Assembly (NCBI RefSeq): GCF_025137375.1
Contig: NZ_CP073720.1
Location: 8,146,501-8,210,500 of the forward strand
Direction of reading: 5' to 3'
Origin: Dactylosporangium fulvum
GTDB taxonomy: Bacteria > Actinomycetota > Actinomycetes > Mycobacteriales > Micromonosporaceae
DNA: 64,000 nucleotides
Shown: positions 1 to 8,079 of the stretch, piece after piece
Numbering within the stretch: position 1 is the stretch's first letter
Layout: the number at the start of each line of letters is the position of its first letter
Notes under the pieces: generated by a model
Told to the model about the DNA's origin: nothing
The model's input: the letters and a program-made list of their open reading frames with translations, nothing else
The model's database searches: none
Translations under genes and position numbers: made by a program

Positions 1-608
1 AGCAGGCCGGGCAGGTCCGCTCCCGGCTCCGGCGACCGGTCCCCCGGTGGCCGTCCGCCCGGCACCGGTGGTGCCGGCCGGCGGACCGGCGGCTCGGCGG
101 CCGGAGGGCGGTGGCTGCCCGGGGAGTCGGTCCAGAACCGCCGGCGGCCCTTCCCGGCTTCCGCCGGTCGGCCCCCGGCACCGGCACGATCACCCGGCAC
201 ATCTTCGGGGATGCCGGATTTATCCGGATTGTTCGGGTGAATCACGCCCGACGCTCCCCCGGCAGTGCCGCCCGGCAGGGCCGCAAGGCCCTCGGGCACG
301 TCGGCGATGGCGCCGAGCACCTCGTCCGGGACGTCCGCCAGCTCCACCTGGATGTCGGCGATCCGCTTCCCCTGCGACTGCAGGCGCTTGATCGCCACCA
401 GTTGCAGCAGGTGACGCGGCCCGTAGAGGGCGACCCGGCCACGCATCGCCGGGCGGTCGACGAGGCCGATCGTCGCGTACCACCGGATGGCACGCGCGTC
501 GGGCACGTCACGCACCCGCCCGTTCGGCGCACCCGCATAGGCGGCACCGCCGAGCGCGGCGGCCACCCGGGCCGTCAACTCGTCGAGCGTCCATCCTGTC
601 GCGGTCAT
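1..608 (-). CDS. MerR-type transcriptional regulator, cut by the left window edge
   Basis: An open frame from ATG 608 runs without a stop off the left edge (202 codons visible). The first ~115 residues look like a MerR winged helix-turn-helix: RAIRWYATIGLVDRP is followed by LYGPRHLLQLVAIKRLQ and a 'GKRIADIQ' turn, as in MerR proteins. After that the chain becomes Pro/Gly/Ala-rich and disordered. A probable leaderless promoter with a double palindrome lies directly upstream and overlaps the 3' end of the histidine kinase gene, which suggests autoregulation. The inducer and the C-terminal part are not visible. The MerR assignment is fairly sure for the N-terminus; the function is unknown. Confidence 0.75.
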   Translation of the reverse strand, partial: MTATGWTLDELTARVAAALGGAAYAGAPNGRVRDVPDARAIRWYATIGLVDRPAMRGRVALYGPRHLLQLVAIKRLQSQGKRIADIQVELADVPDEVLGAIADVPEGLAALPGGTAGGASGVIHPNNPDKSGIPEDVPGDRAGAGGRPAEAGKGRRRFWTDSPGSHRPPAAEPPVRRPAPPVPGGRPPGDRSPEPGADLPGL

Positions 609-644
609 GCCGCCAACTATGACACTGTCACATGACACTGTCAA
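609..644 (-). promoter_or_regulatory. Leaderless promoter with two TGACACTGTCA operators before the MerR-type gene
   Basis: On the minus strand TTGACA (644-639), a 17-nt spacer and CATAGT (621-616) are followed 7 nt later by the ATG, so the transcript is probably leaderless. The perfect palindrome TGACACTGTCA occurs at 620-630 and again at 633-643, 13 bp apart, filling the -35/-10 spacer where MerR proteins usually bind. The site overlaps the last codons of the upstream histidine kinase gene. Binding by the adjacent regulator is inference. Confidence 0.65.
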
Positions 645-1971
645 CAAGTCGCGGCAGCCGCACCTCGGCGCGGATGCCCGGGCGGCCCTCGGCCAGCTTC
701 ACGGTGCCGTTGTGGCGGCGCACCAGCTCACGCACGATGGCCAGGCCGAGGCCGGTGCCGCCCGCGTCACGGGCGCGCCCGTCGTCGAGCCGGGCGAACC
801 GGTCGAACACCCGCTCCCGCAGGGCGGCCGGGATGCCCGCACCGTCGTCCGTGACAGTGACAAGGACATGGTCACCCTCGGCGACGGCGGACAGGACGAC
901 CTTGGATCGGGCGTGCCGGACCCCGTTGTCGACCAGGTTGAGCACGATGCGGTGCAGCTCGTCCGGGTCGGCCTCGACCCACAGGGACTCCCCCGGCTCC
1001 ACGGTGACGGTGTCGTACTTCCGTGCGATGTTCGACAGCAGCGTCGGCAGCTCGACGGGCTCCCGGGCGCCCACGCGGCCGTCGGACGCGTCGGCCCGCG
1101 CGAGCAGCAGCAGGTCGTCGACCAGGCGCTGCAGGCGGTCGAGGTCGACGAGCAGGTCGTCGCCGGCCGTGGCCCAGTCGCCGAGCTTCTGCGCCACCTC
1201 CACCTGGATCCGCATGCTCGCGAGCGGGCTGCGCAGTTCGTGGGCCGCGTCGGCGATGAACGACCGCTGCCGGGCGCGGGACTGCGCCAGCCGGTCGAGC
1301 ATGTGGTTGAGCGTCACCGCGAGGCGCTGGATCTCGTCACTCGACGGCGGTACGGGCAGCCGCTCGTCGGTCGCCGCGCCGGTGATCCGCTCGGCGCCGG
1401 ACCGCAGCCGGTCGACCGGGGACAGCGCGGCGCCCACGACCCGCCAGGCGATGGCGACGAGCACCACGACGAGCACCGGATACGTGACCCACAGCGAGGT
1501 GCGCAGCAGGACCTGGCTGCGCTGGTAGTCACCCAGCGGTACCGCCACCAGGACGATCCGGTCGTCGGACACCTTCCGCGCGGTGACGCGCAGCTGGTCC
1601 GGCTGCAGGGCGCGGTCGCCGGGCACCGTGACCCGGGTGCCGTCCATCGCGACGATCAGCTCGTCGGCGTGCAGCAGCGGCACGAGCCGGTCCGCGTTCC
1701 GGTCACCGGCGACGACCCGGTGCTGGGCGTCGAGCACCTGCACGACCTGCCCGGCCGGGGCGGGCAGCGGCTCGGGGACCTTGCCGCCCTCCACCAGCAG
1801 GTTGGAGATCTCGGTCGCGGTGCTGTCGGCGGAGCGATCGAGGGTCCCCCGGAAGCTGTACGTCATGGCGGTCGCCATCGCCACGCCGGCGATCGCCAGC
1901 CCGACGATGAGCCCGCTGGTCCCCAGCAGGACGAGACGACCGCGCAGCGACAGCTGCGACCACCACTTCAT
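628..1971 (-). CDS. Two-component sensor histidine kinase (OmpR/EnvZ type)
   Basis: This 447-aa membrane sensor kinase has transmembrane segments near residues 13-35 and 160-182 flanking an extracytoplasmic sensor of ~125 residues. A HAMP region follows, then the HisKA H box (AAHELRSPL, His244), N box (LNLVDNGVRHA), G1 (DDGAGIP) and G2 (GTGLGLAIV). It should autophosphorylate and pass phosphate to the response regulator encoded upstream at 2240-2896. ATG 1971 was chosen because it starts a normal N-terminus (MKWWSQL) and overlaps the stop of the repeat ORF (1968-2243) as ATGA. The open frame continues upstream through the repeats, but that extension is low complexity. The signal is unknown. 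Confidence 0.9.
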   Translation of the reverse strand: MKWWSQLSLRGRLVLLGTSGLIVGLAIAGVAMATAMTYSFRGTLDRSADSTATEISNLLVEGGKVPEPLPAPAGQVVQVLDAQHRVVAGDRNADRLVPLLHADELIVAMDGTRVTVPGDRALQPDQLRVTARKVSDDRIVLVAVPLGDYQRSQVLLRTSLWVTYPVLVVVLVAIAWRVVGAALSPVDRLRSGAERITGAATDERLPVPPSSDEIQRLAVTLNHMLDRLAQSRARQRSFIADAAHELRSPLASMRIQVEVAQKLGDWATAGDDLLVDLDRLQRLVDDLLLLARADASDGRVGAREPVELPTLLSNIARKYDTVTVEPGESLWVEADPDELHRIVLNLVDNGVRHARSKVVLSAVAEGDHVLVTVTDDGAGIPAALRERVFDRFARLDDGRARDAGGTGLGLAIVRELVRRHNGTVKLAEGRPGIRAEVRLPRLVDSVM

Positions 1972-2243
1972 GCCGCCCCCGGACCGCTCATGCGTCCTCC
2001 GCTGCGCTCCGGCCGCCTGAGCTCCACCCTGAGCCCATGATGAGCGGCCCCTCCGCTCCGCTCCGGACCGCTCATGCGCCCTCCGCTGCGCTCCGGCCGC
2101 CTGAGCTCCACCCTGAGCCCATGATGAGCGGCCCCTCCGCTCCGCTCCGGACCGCTCATGCGCCCTCCGCTGCGCTCCGGCCGCCTGAGCTCCACCCTGA
2201 GCCCATGATGAGCGGCCCCTCCGCTCCGCTCCGGACCGCTCAT
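1968..2243 (-). CDS. Small ORF made of three 28-aa repeats, coupled between response regulator and kinase
   Basis: A 91-codon frame consists of three copies of a 28-residue unit (MSGPERSGGAAHHG...PERSGGR) plus the tail MSGPGAA. Its ATG overlaps the response regulator stop (ATGA, 2243-2240) and its stop overlaps the kinase ATG (ATGA, 1971-1968). Every 84-bp unit begins with its own ATG and keeps frame. Ribosomes finishing the regulator could therefore pass through to the kinase. The frame may serve only as a translational bridge; the peptide is very basic and low complexity, and no function is recognised. The overlaps are seen directly; translation is inference. Confidence 0.4.
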   Translation of the reverse strand: MSGPERSGGAAHHGLRVELRRPERSGGRMSGPERSGGAAHHGLRVELRRPERSGGRMSGPERSGGAAHHGLRVELRRPERSGGRMSGPGAA

Positions 2244-2246
2244 GCC
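1981..2246. repeat. 84-bp tandem repeat, three full copies plus a partial fourth
   Basis: Units start at 1981, 2065, 2149 and 2233 (partial), nearly identical. Each carries the inverted repeat ATGAGCGG...CCGCTCAT around a GGAGCGGAGCGGAGG-like core. The unit length is a multiple of three, so copy number changes do not break the frame between the regulator and kinase genes. Confidence 0.9.
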
Positions 2247-2896
2247 CGCAGCCGGTAGCCGGCGCCCCGGACGGTTTCCAGGGCGTCACGGCCGAGCTTG
2301 CGGCGCAGGTAGCCGACGTACACCTCAACCGCGTTCGGCGCGGTGTCGATGCTGGCGTCCCACACGTGGTCGAGCAGCTCGGTCTTCGACACGACCTGGC
2401 CGGGACGGCGCATGAGGTACTCCAGCAGCGCATACTCCCGGGCGGTGAGCACGATCTCGGCGCCCGCGCTGGTCACGCGGCGCCGCGCCGGGTCCAGCGC
2501 CAGCTCGCCGACGGTCAGCACACTGGGCCGCTCGGGCGCGCCGCGGCGCAGCAGGGCGCGCAGCCGGGCGACGAGCACCACATAGGAGAACGGCTTGGTC
2601 AGGTAGTCGTCGGCGCCGCAGTCGAGGCCGTCCGCCTGGTCGTACTCGCCGTCCTTGGCCGACAGCATGAGCACCGGCACCCAGTTCTTCTCCGCACGTA
2701 GCGCCTGGACCACCCGATACCCGGACAAACCGGGCAGCATGATGTCCAGAATCACCGCGTCATAACCGCCGTGCCTGGCCAGTTCCAGCCCGGTCGGGCC
2801 GTCGCCGGCCACGTCGACGGCGAATCCTTCCGCCTGGAGACCGCGCTGCAGCGCGTGCGCCATGCGTACTTCATCCTCCACCACGAGCAACCGCAC
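2240..2896 (-). CDS. OmpR/PhoB-family response regulator
   Basis: A 218-aa DNA-binding response regulator, partner of the kinase at 628-1971. The receiver domain (residues 1-115) has the acidic pair in VVEDE, the phosphoacceptor Asp51 (VILDIMLPG) and the switch Lys in LTKPF. The C-terminal winged helix (about 125-218) ends with the usual ETVRGAGYRLRA. The start is GTG 2896 giving MRLLVVEDE. The gene is divergent from the LolA-like gene at 2994, with only 97 bp between them, so this interval probably holds both promoters. Regulon unknown. Confidence 0.92.
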   Translation of the reverse strand: MRLLVVEDEVRMAHALQRGLQAEGFAVDVAGDGPTGLELARHGGYDAVILDIMLPGLSGYRVVQALRAEKNWVPVLMLSAKDGEYDQADGLDCGADDYLTKPFSYVVLVARLRALLRRGAPERPSVLTVGELALDPARRRVTSAGAEIVLTAREYALLEYLMRRPGQVVSKTELLDHVWDASIDTAPNAVEVYVGYLRRKLGRDALETVRGAGYRLRA

Positions 2897-2993
2897 GGGG
2901 ACCAGCGTGGCACGCTGTCCTGTGGAACGGCACAGACGGTCTCAGCGATGTCACAGCCGACCCCGAGCAACATGGTCGGCAGGAGGTGTACCA

Positions 2994-4106
2994 ATGTCCA
3001 ACTTCACGTCACGACCCGTCCTTCGGTGGGCGGTGCCCGCGGCTGTTGCGGTCGCTGTGGTCGGAGCGGGCGTGGCCGCGAAGACCCTCGCCGTCGCCGC
3101 CGAGCCCGACCTGCCGCCGCGCACCGCTGCGCAACTGCTGGTCGACCTGCAGACCGCCCGTCTCGACGGACTGTCCGGCACCGTGGTCGAGCGCGCCGAC
3201 CTCGGTCTTCCGGCGATTCCGTCCCTGACCGGCGAACAGAGCGCCGAGCTCACGTCGCTGGTCTCCGGCAAGCACACCCTGCGCGTGTGGTACTCCGGCC
3301 CTGACAAGGCCCGCATCTCACTGCTGGGCACACAGGGCCAGAGTGACATCATCCACAACGGCACCGACACGTGGTTGTGGAGCAGCAAGACCAACACCGC
3401 ACGGCACTTCAAGGGCTCCCCGTCCGACGCGGACGAGAAGGGCCCGGCCGGCATCCCGAGCGACGTCCCGAAGTCGCCGCAGGAGGCCGCCGACCTGGCA
3501 CTCAAGGCGATCGACCCGACGACGCAGGTCTCGATCGGCAACTCGGCCCGCATCGCCGGTCGCAACGCCTACGAGCTGATCCTCCGGCCGCGCGACACCG
3601 CGTCGCTGGTCAGCGAGGTCCGCCTGGCGATCGACGCACAGGAGAAGCTGCCGCTGCGCGTCCAGGTCCTCGCCCGGGGCCAGGCCAACCCGGCCTTCGA
3701 GGTGGCGTTCACGCAGGTGAGCTTCACCCGGCCGGACGACGGGCAGTTCGCGTTCAACCCGCCCGCCGGTGTCAAGATCGAGGAGCAGGACTCCGCCAAG
3801 GACCCGAAGGCGGCGGAACAGCAGCACCCCGAGGTCACCGGTAAGGAGCCGAAGAGCACCGTGGTCGGCACGGGCTGGACCTCCGTCTTCGTGATGCGCT
3901 CGTCCGACGGCAACGGCGCCGACCCCGCCGACGCGCAGAAGGCCCAGGACGTCATCAACCAGCTGCCGCAGGGCAACGGCGGCCGGACGTTCAACAGCAA
4001 GCTGTTCAGCGTGCTGATCACCGACGACGGCCGGGTGCTGGTCGGCGCGGTGACCCCGGAGCGGCTCTCGCAGGTGGCCGCGGACCCGGCGGCGGCGCTG
4101 AAGTAG
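2994..4106 (+). CDS. Secreted LolA/RseB-like protein
   Basis: A 370-aa exported protein. ATG 2994 has a strong AGGAGG at 2981-2986. Residues ~12-35 form a signal peptide or anchor (AVAVAVVGAGVAAKTLAVAA). The body resembles the LolA/RseB-type half-barrel of actinobacterial outer-membrane-carrier-like proteins: TAAQLLVDLQ, SGTVVERADLG, FKGSPSD and a C-terminal FNPPAGVKIEE. Such proteins bind lipids or sense envelope state, but actinomycetes lack a Lol pathway and the role is unclear. Divergent from a two-component system, so co-regulation is plausible. The fold assignment is by pattern only. Confidence 0.6.
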   Translation: MSNFTSRPVLRWAVPAAVAVAVVGAGVAAKTLAVAAEPDLPPRTAAQLLVDLQTARLDGLSGTVVERADLGLPAIPSLTGEQSAELTSLVSGKHTLRVWYSGPDKARISLLGTQGQSDIIHNGTDTWLWSSKTNTARHFKGSPSDADEKGPAGIPSDVPKSPQEAADLALKAIDPTTQVSIGNSARIAGRNAYELILRPRDTASLVSEVRLAIDAQEKLPLRVQVLARGQANPAFEVAFTQVSFTRPDDGQFAFNPPAGVKIEEQDSAKDPKAAEQQHPEVTGKEPKSTVVGTGWTSVFVMRSSDGNGADPADAQKAQDVINQLPQGNGGRTFNSKLFSVLITDDGRVLVGAVTPERLSQVAADPAAALK

Positions 4107-4113
4107 GACCGGC

Positions 4114-4968
4114 TCAGTTCCGGAACGGGACCGTGGCGGCGCCACGGTCCCGTTCCACTTTCCGGTTGACCGCGGCCCGGGCGAGCGTGGCGACCGAGTA
4201 CATGTCCCGGGCCTGGCGCAGCAGCGCCTCCTCGCCGGCGGTGTCCTGACGCACGGAGAAGCCGACCGTGCTGTACGCGAGGGCGCTGAACAGCAGGCAG
4301 GCCAGCACGCACACCGGCGTCAGCAGGGTGAACAGGTTCACGCCGGGGACCTCGCCGGCGACGGGGGCCACCTCGGCCCGTACCGCCGCCATCACCGTGT
4401 AGTGGGTGCCGCAGACGCCGACGGCCATGATGGCGGCGGCACACAGCATCGCCGCGTTCCCGCGGATCACGCTCACGCACCACAGCGTCACCGTGGCGGC
4501 GACGATCGAGGCGACGGCACCCGCGAGGAGGGTGCCCGGGTCGTACCGGATGATGCCGGCGATCCGCATCGCGAGCGGTCCGGTGCAGTGGACGGCGGTC
4601 AGCCCGAGCCCGGTGAGGACGCCGGCGGGCACGATCTTCCATCCGCTGGGGTGGCCGAAGCCGACGATGTACAACCCGAGGCAGTGCGCGACCACCGCGA
4701 TGCCGAGGCCGAGCAGGACGACGGTGCGGTCGTACCGGACGACGGTCCCCGGCACGTCGGCGCCGAGCAGGGCCATGAAGTGCGGCACCCAGGTCCCGGA
4801 GCCGCCGACAGCGACCGCGGAGAGCGTCAGCCAGCGGGCCCGGCTGCCGCCGGAGGACGCCCGCGAGCGGATGGCGAGGCAGATGCCGGGCAGGCAGCCG
4901 AGGAAGGCCATGACGAGGGCCAGCACCGGCGTGATCCAGCCGTACGCGAAATGCTCAACCGCGGTCAC
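4114..4968 (-). CDS. MHYT-domain integral membrane sensor
   Basis: A 284-aa protein of about seven transmembrane helices with three MHYT-like motifs at helix ends (VPHFMALL, AVHCTGPLAM, THYTVMAA). These conserved His/Met residues are proposed in the family to bind copper and sense O2, CO or NO. No GGDEF, EAL or kinase domain is attached; the chain ends in a basic cytoplasmic tail. The start is taken as GTG 4968, just before the family-typical HFAYGWITPVLA; longer starts only add low-complexity sequence. Convergent with the LolA-like gene (8 bp apart). Confidence 0.8.
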   Translation of the reverse strand: MTAVEHFAYGWITPVLALVMAFLGCLPGICLAIRSRASSGGSRARWLTLSAVAVGGSGTWVPHFMALLGADVPGTVVRYDRTVVLLGLGIAVVAHCLGLYIVGFGHPSGWKIVPAGVLTGLGLTAVHCTGPLAMRIAGIIRYDPGTLLAGAVASIVAATVTLWCVSVIRGNAAMLCAAAIMAVGVCGTHYTVMAAVRAEVAPVAGEVPGVNLFTLLTPVCVLACLLFSALAYSTVGFSVRQDTAGEEALLRQARDMYSVATLARAAVNRKVERDRGAATVPFRN

Positions 4969-5052
4969 GCTCGCCGATTCAGCCAGGACGTGGCCCGGCC
5001 CGGCCGGACAGGTTGTGCGTTTGCCCTCGACCACCCCGGGTACGCGACCACC

Positions 5053-5289
5053 ATGAGCGAGTTCGAGGAGTACGTCGAGCACCACTCGACGATCCGGTCC
5101 GGCGCGGCCGGCCGGGCCACGAACGGCGAGGAACTGCCGGCCGGCTCGGCCCGCGAGGTCGATGAGGAGCTGGAGGCCGAGGAGCACGGCGGCTGGGCCG
5201 CTCCGGGCGAGACGCCGCCGGAGGCGGCGACGCTGCCGCCGGACATGGAGCAGGTCCCCGACCCCGACGGCTCCCGCCACCGCCTCTGA
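5053..5289 (+). CDS. Small acidic hypothetical protein (78 aa)
   Basis: A 78-aa frame from ATG 5053, rich in Glu and Asp (EEYVEHH, EVDEELEAEEHGG) and ending in Pro-rich sequence. No domain or signal peptide is recognised. The acidic composition and third-position GC match coding sequence better than the other frames here. It is divergent from the MHYT gene with 84 bp between. Function unknown. Confidence 0.5.
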   Translation: MSEFEEYVEHHSTIRSGAAGRATNGEELPAGSAREVDEELEAEEHGGWAAPGETPPEAATLPPDMEQVPDPDGSRHRL

Positions 5290-5319
5290 CGCCGGCGAAC
5301 TCGGCGGCCGCGCCGAGTG

Positions 5320-5496
5320 TCACGACCCAGCTTGGTGGAGCACCTGCTGGTCCTCGCTCGGACCCAGATCCGGCCAGCCCCGCTTCGGGTCGGTCTCCTC
5401 GAGCTCGACCCGATCCTCGGGCAGCACCCGGGCCGGCAGCTCACCGAACCGCACGTGCCGCAGGAACGCCAGCTCCGCATCGGTGAACTCGGTCAT
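5320..5496 (-). CDS. Small hypothetical protein (58 aa)
   Basis: A 58-aa frame starting MTEFTDAELAFLRHVRFGELP, with a mixed hydrophobic/charged pattern suggesting a small folded protein, then EETDPKRGWPDLG. Not recognised. No clear Shine-Dalgarno lies before ATG 5496. It lies downstream of and on the same strand as the gene at 5544-6098 (47 bp), so it may be its distal operon partner. Confidence 0.45.
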   Translation of the reverse strand: MTEFTDAELAFLRHVRFGELPARVLPEDRVELEETDPKRGWPDLGPSEDQQVLHQAGS

Positions 5497-5543
5497 GCTT
5501 CGATCGTCCGCCGCCGCGAACACCCGCGCAAGGGCGCCGTGTC

Positions 5544-6098
5544 TCAGGGCCTGCGGCCGCTGAAGGCCAGCAGCCTGGTCTGCGGGTCCGCGTCGTCGGG
5601 CACCTCGACCCGCGGCCCGTAGTGGCCGCTCGCCCGCAGGACGGCGTCCATCGGCAGCATGCCCTCCAGCATCACCGCGCACCGTTGCGGGTCGAGGCGC
5701 TCGTCCTGGCCGGTGGCCCGGGCAAGGTCCCAGGTGTGCAGGAACACGTCCGAGGTGTAGAACATCGTGATCGCGGCCGGGACCGGCAGCTCACCCACGT
5801 TGCGGTCCTTCAGCATCAGGCCCGCGGTCGCCGGGTCGTCGAGCAGCGCCTGCACCGCGTCGGCGTGGGCCTGCCAGGCGCCGACCGGGTCGTCGTCGGG
5901 CGACGGGCCCTCCGGCAGCTCGACGCCCGCGCCGGACCGCAGGAACCCGGAAAGCCACTCGACCAGGTGACGGACCACGTCACGGGCCGCCCAGCCCGGA
6001 CACGGCGACGGCCGGTCCCACGCGTCCGGGGCCGCGCCGCGCACCAGTTCGGTGAAGCGACCGGCCACCGTGCGGTGCTCCTCCGCCGGACTGGTCAT
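5544..6098 (-). CDS. TIGR03086-type / mycothiol-dependent maleylpyruvate isomerase family protein
   Basis: A 184-aa DinB-like four-helix-bundle protein. It has the family's pattern DRPSPCPGWAARDVVRHLVEW near residues 28-48, with the His of the metal site, and a second part FLHTWDLARATG that supplies the other His. Members bind a divalent metal and many use mycothiol or are uncharacterised. AGGAGG lies 8 nt before ATG 6098. The divergent neighbour at 6150 starts 51 bp away. The substrate is unknown. Confidence 0.75.
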   Translation of the reverse strand: MTSPAEEHRTVAGRFTELVRGAAPDAWDRPSPCPGWAARDVVRHLVEWLSGFLRSGAGVELPEGPSPDDDPVGAWQAHADAVQALLDDPATAGLMLKDRNVGELPVPAAITMFYTSDVFLHTWDLARATGQDERLDPQRCAVMLEGMLPMDAVLRASGHYGPRVEVPDDADPQTRLLAFSGRRP

Positions 6099-6149
6099 GC
6101 GGGACCTCCTCAGGACAGCGGCGCTCGGGCGGGCGCCATACTGGACGGC

Positions 6150-6479
6150 ATGGGTTACCTGATCGCGTTCGCCTCGCGGCGTCTGGTGCAGGACGAGTCA
6201 CTGACCCCTGGCTACGTGTACCACGACCCGGAGGACGCCACGCTCCCTCCCGCGCCGGACGGGCGGCGGGCCAGCGGGTGGAACCTGCTTGTGGGTGACG
6301 AGACCGACGAGCAGCTCGCCGACGCCGGAGAGCTGCTGATGCCCGACCTGGAGTGGCTCGTCGAGCGGTACCCGGCCTTCGGCCGGATCGTCAGCGAGGG
6401 CTCGGAGGGCCGGCAGTTCGAGTGGGACGCGGACGAGGGGCAGTACACCGACATCGGCCCGTCGACGTTCCAGGACTGA
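6150..6479 (+). CDS. Hypothetical protein (109 aa)
   Basis: A 109-aa soluble protein starting MGYLIAFASRRLVQDE; acidic, with no signal peptide or recognised domain. The -10-like CATACT sits 7 nt before the ATG, so the mRNA is probably leaderless. It ends 4 bp before the convergent CocE-type gene. Confidence 0.6.
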   Translation: MGYLIAFASRRLVQDESLTPGYVYHDPEDATLPPAPDGRRASGWNLLVGDETDEQLADAGELLMPDLEWLVERYPAFGRIVSEGSEGRQFEWDADEGQYTDIGPSTFQD

Positions 6480-6483
6480 CTCC

Positions 6484-8079
6484 CTACTCGGGCAGCGGCA
6501 GGGTGATCGACGACGGCGACAGGATCTCCTGGCGGACGGCGCGCAGCTCCAGTTCGTGGCCCAGCGGGGCGCCGGTGCCCGGGTTCCGGGAAAACCTGGG
6601 ATGGGCACCCCCGCTGACCTGCACGCGGATCCGGCGACCGGCCGCGAACCGGTAGGCCGTCGGCCAGAGCTCCACTCGCACCGGCCCGGCCGGGTCGTTC
6701 ACGCGGGCCAGGCCGTCGCAGATGTTCCAGGACCGGCCCTGGTCGTCGACCTCGCACAGCCGGACGAAGACGTCGAAGTGCGGTGAGCTCGCGCGCACGG
6801 TGATGTCGGCGGCGACCGGGCCGACCACGTCGAGCGGCTCGGTCAACGGCGCCGACGTGAACGTCAGGACGTCGGCGCGCGACTCCACCGGCCGGTTGTC
6901 CCGCCGGCCGGAGATCTTGCCGACGAGGCGCGGCCCGCCGAGCGCCGGCGTCGGATCCCGGGGGTCGTAGGTGAAGGCGTCGAGCACCTCACCGTCCTGT
7001 CCCGGTTCCGTGGCCAGCTGGGCGCCGGCGCGGAGGTACCACTGCCGCCCCTGACCGTTCGGCGGCGGCCAGTCGGCGAGCTCGTGCCAACCGTCGGCCC
7101 CGCCGACGTGGACGCGCACCGGACGCTCCCGGATCTGCTCGGGTCCGCCGGTGTGCGCCCGGAACCAGGCGACCGACTCGGCGGCGGAGTGCTGGAAGAG
7201 GCCCGCACTGCCGTGGTGCCATGGGCCGATGGTGAGGTACGGCTGGAGACCCGCCTTGCGCAGCGCCGCGTAGTCCGACAGCTGCCAGGGCAGGAAGATG
7301 TCGTACCAGCCGCCGATCATGAGCACGGGCGCGGTGACGTTGGGCAGCCGGTGGGTGTGGCCGCGCTCGGTCCAGTAGGACGAGGCGGGGTCGGCCTCGG
7401 CGAGCCACCGTTGGAAGAACTCGATCTCGACGCCGGTGGTGATCCGGTCCGCCTCCGCGAGCGGCACACGGGCCAGGCCGCGCTGGAGCCGCGGCTGGCC
7501 GCGCAACAGCTCGACGGCGTTCTCCAGGCGCGGCCCCCGCTGCGCCTCCAGCAGCGCCGACCAGGTCAGGACGGTGTCGAGCGAGAACGCGCCGCCCGCG
7601 TAGGTCGGCGGCCCGAAGTCGGAGGCGGTGACAATGGTGGCCATCGCCTTGAGCTCGTCACCGGCCTCCGCGGCGAGGGCCCATTGGACGAAGCCGACGT
7701 AACTCGGGCCATACGTGAGGAGGCGGCGGTCGTACCATGGCTGGCACCGCAGCCAGTCGAGGGTGTCGAGCCCGTCTTCACGCTCCTGGAGCAGCGGTTC
7801 GAAGGTCCCGCCCGAGTCCGCCGTGCCGCGGCACGACTGGATCAGCACGTGGAAGCCCCGCTGGGCGACGGCCCGGCACAGCACGCTGACCGGAGCGCCA
7901 CGCCCGTAGGGCGTGCGGACGAGCACGGTGGGAAGCTGGGCGTCGAGCAGGGGCTCATAGTGGTCGGCGCGCAGAATGGCCCCGTCGCGCATCCGGACCG
8001 GAATCCCCCGCGTGACCCGCACCCGGCCGGTCACCGCAGGCGGCAGTTTGAGCAAGCGACCAACCGGATCAAGCCTCAT
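6484..8079 (-). CDS. CocE/NonD family alpha/beta hydrolase (X-prolyl dipeptidyl peptidase/cocaine esterase-like)
   Basis: A 531-aa serine hydrolase. The alpha/beta-hydrolase domain carries the nucleophile in GPSYVG (Ser126), Asp260 in GGWYDIF and His288/289 in GPWHHG, the three members of the triad. The second half is the jelly-roll domain typical of CocE and X-Pro dipeptidyl peptidases (LTFTSAPLTEPLDVVGPV; GGAHPRFSRNPGTG). It should cleave an ester or acyl-peptide bond; the substrate cannot be told. There is no signal peptide, so cytoplasmic. ATG 8079 was chosen because the domain begins right after it. Confidence 0.88.
   Translation of the reverse strand: MRLDPVGRLLKLPPAVTGRVRVTRGIPVRMRDGAILRADHYEPLLDAQLPTVLVRTPYGRGAPVSVLCRAVAQRGFHVLIQSCRGTADSGGTFEPLLQEREDGLDTLDWLRCQPWYDRRLLTYGPSYVGFVQWALAAEAGDELKAMATIVTASDFGPPTYAGGAFSLDTVLTWSALLEAQRGPRLENAVELLRGQPRLQRGLARVPLAEADRITTGVEIEFFQRWLAEADPASSYWTERGHTHRLPNVTAPVLMIGGWYDIFLPWQLSDYAALRKAGLQPYLTIGPWHHGSAGLFQHSAAESVAWFRAHTGGPEQIRERPVRVHVGGADGWHELADWPPPNGQGRQWYLRAGAQLATEPGQDGEVLDAFTYDPRDPTPALGGPRLVGKISGRRDNRPVESRADVLTFTSAPLTEPLDVVGPVAADITVRASSPHFDVFVRLCEVDDQGRSWNICDGLARVNDPAGPVRVELWPTAYRFAAGRRIRVQVSGGAHPRFSRNPGTGAPLGHELELRAVRQEILSPSSITLPLPE

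Noticed and set aside
1972..2433. N-terminal extension of the histidine kinase through the 84-bp repeats
   Set aside because: The frame is open but would give a repetitive 150-residue basic extension and overlap the regulator gene; the ATG at 1971 with ATGA overlap and a normal N-terminus is far more likely.
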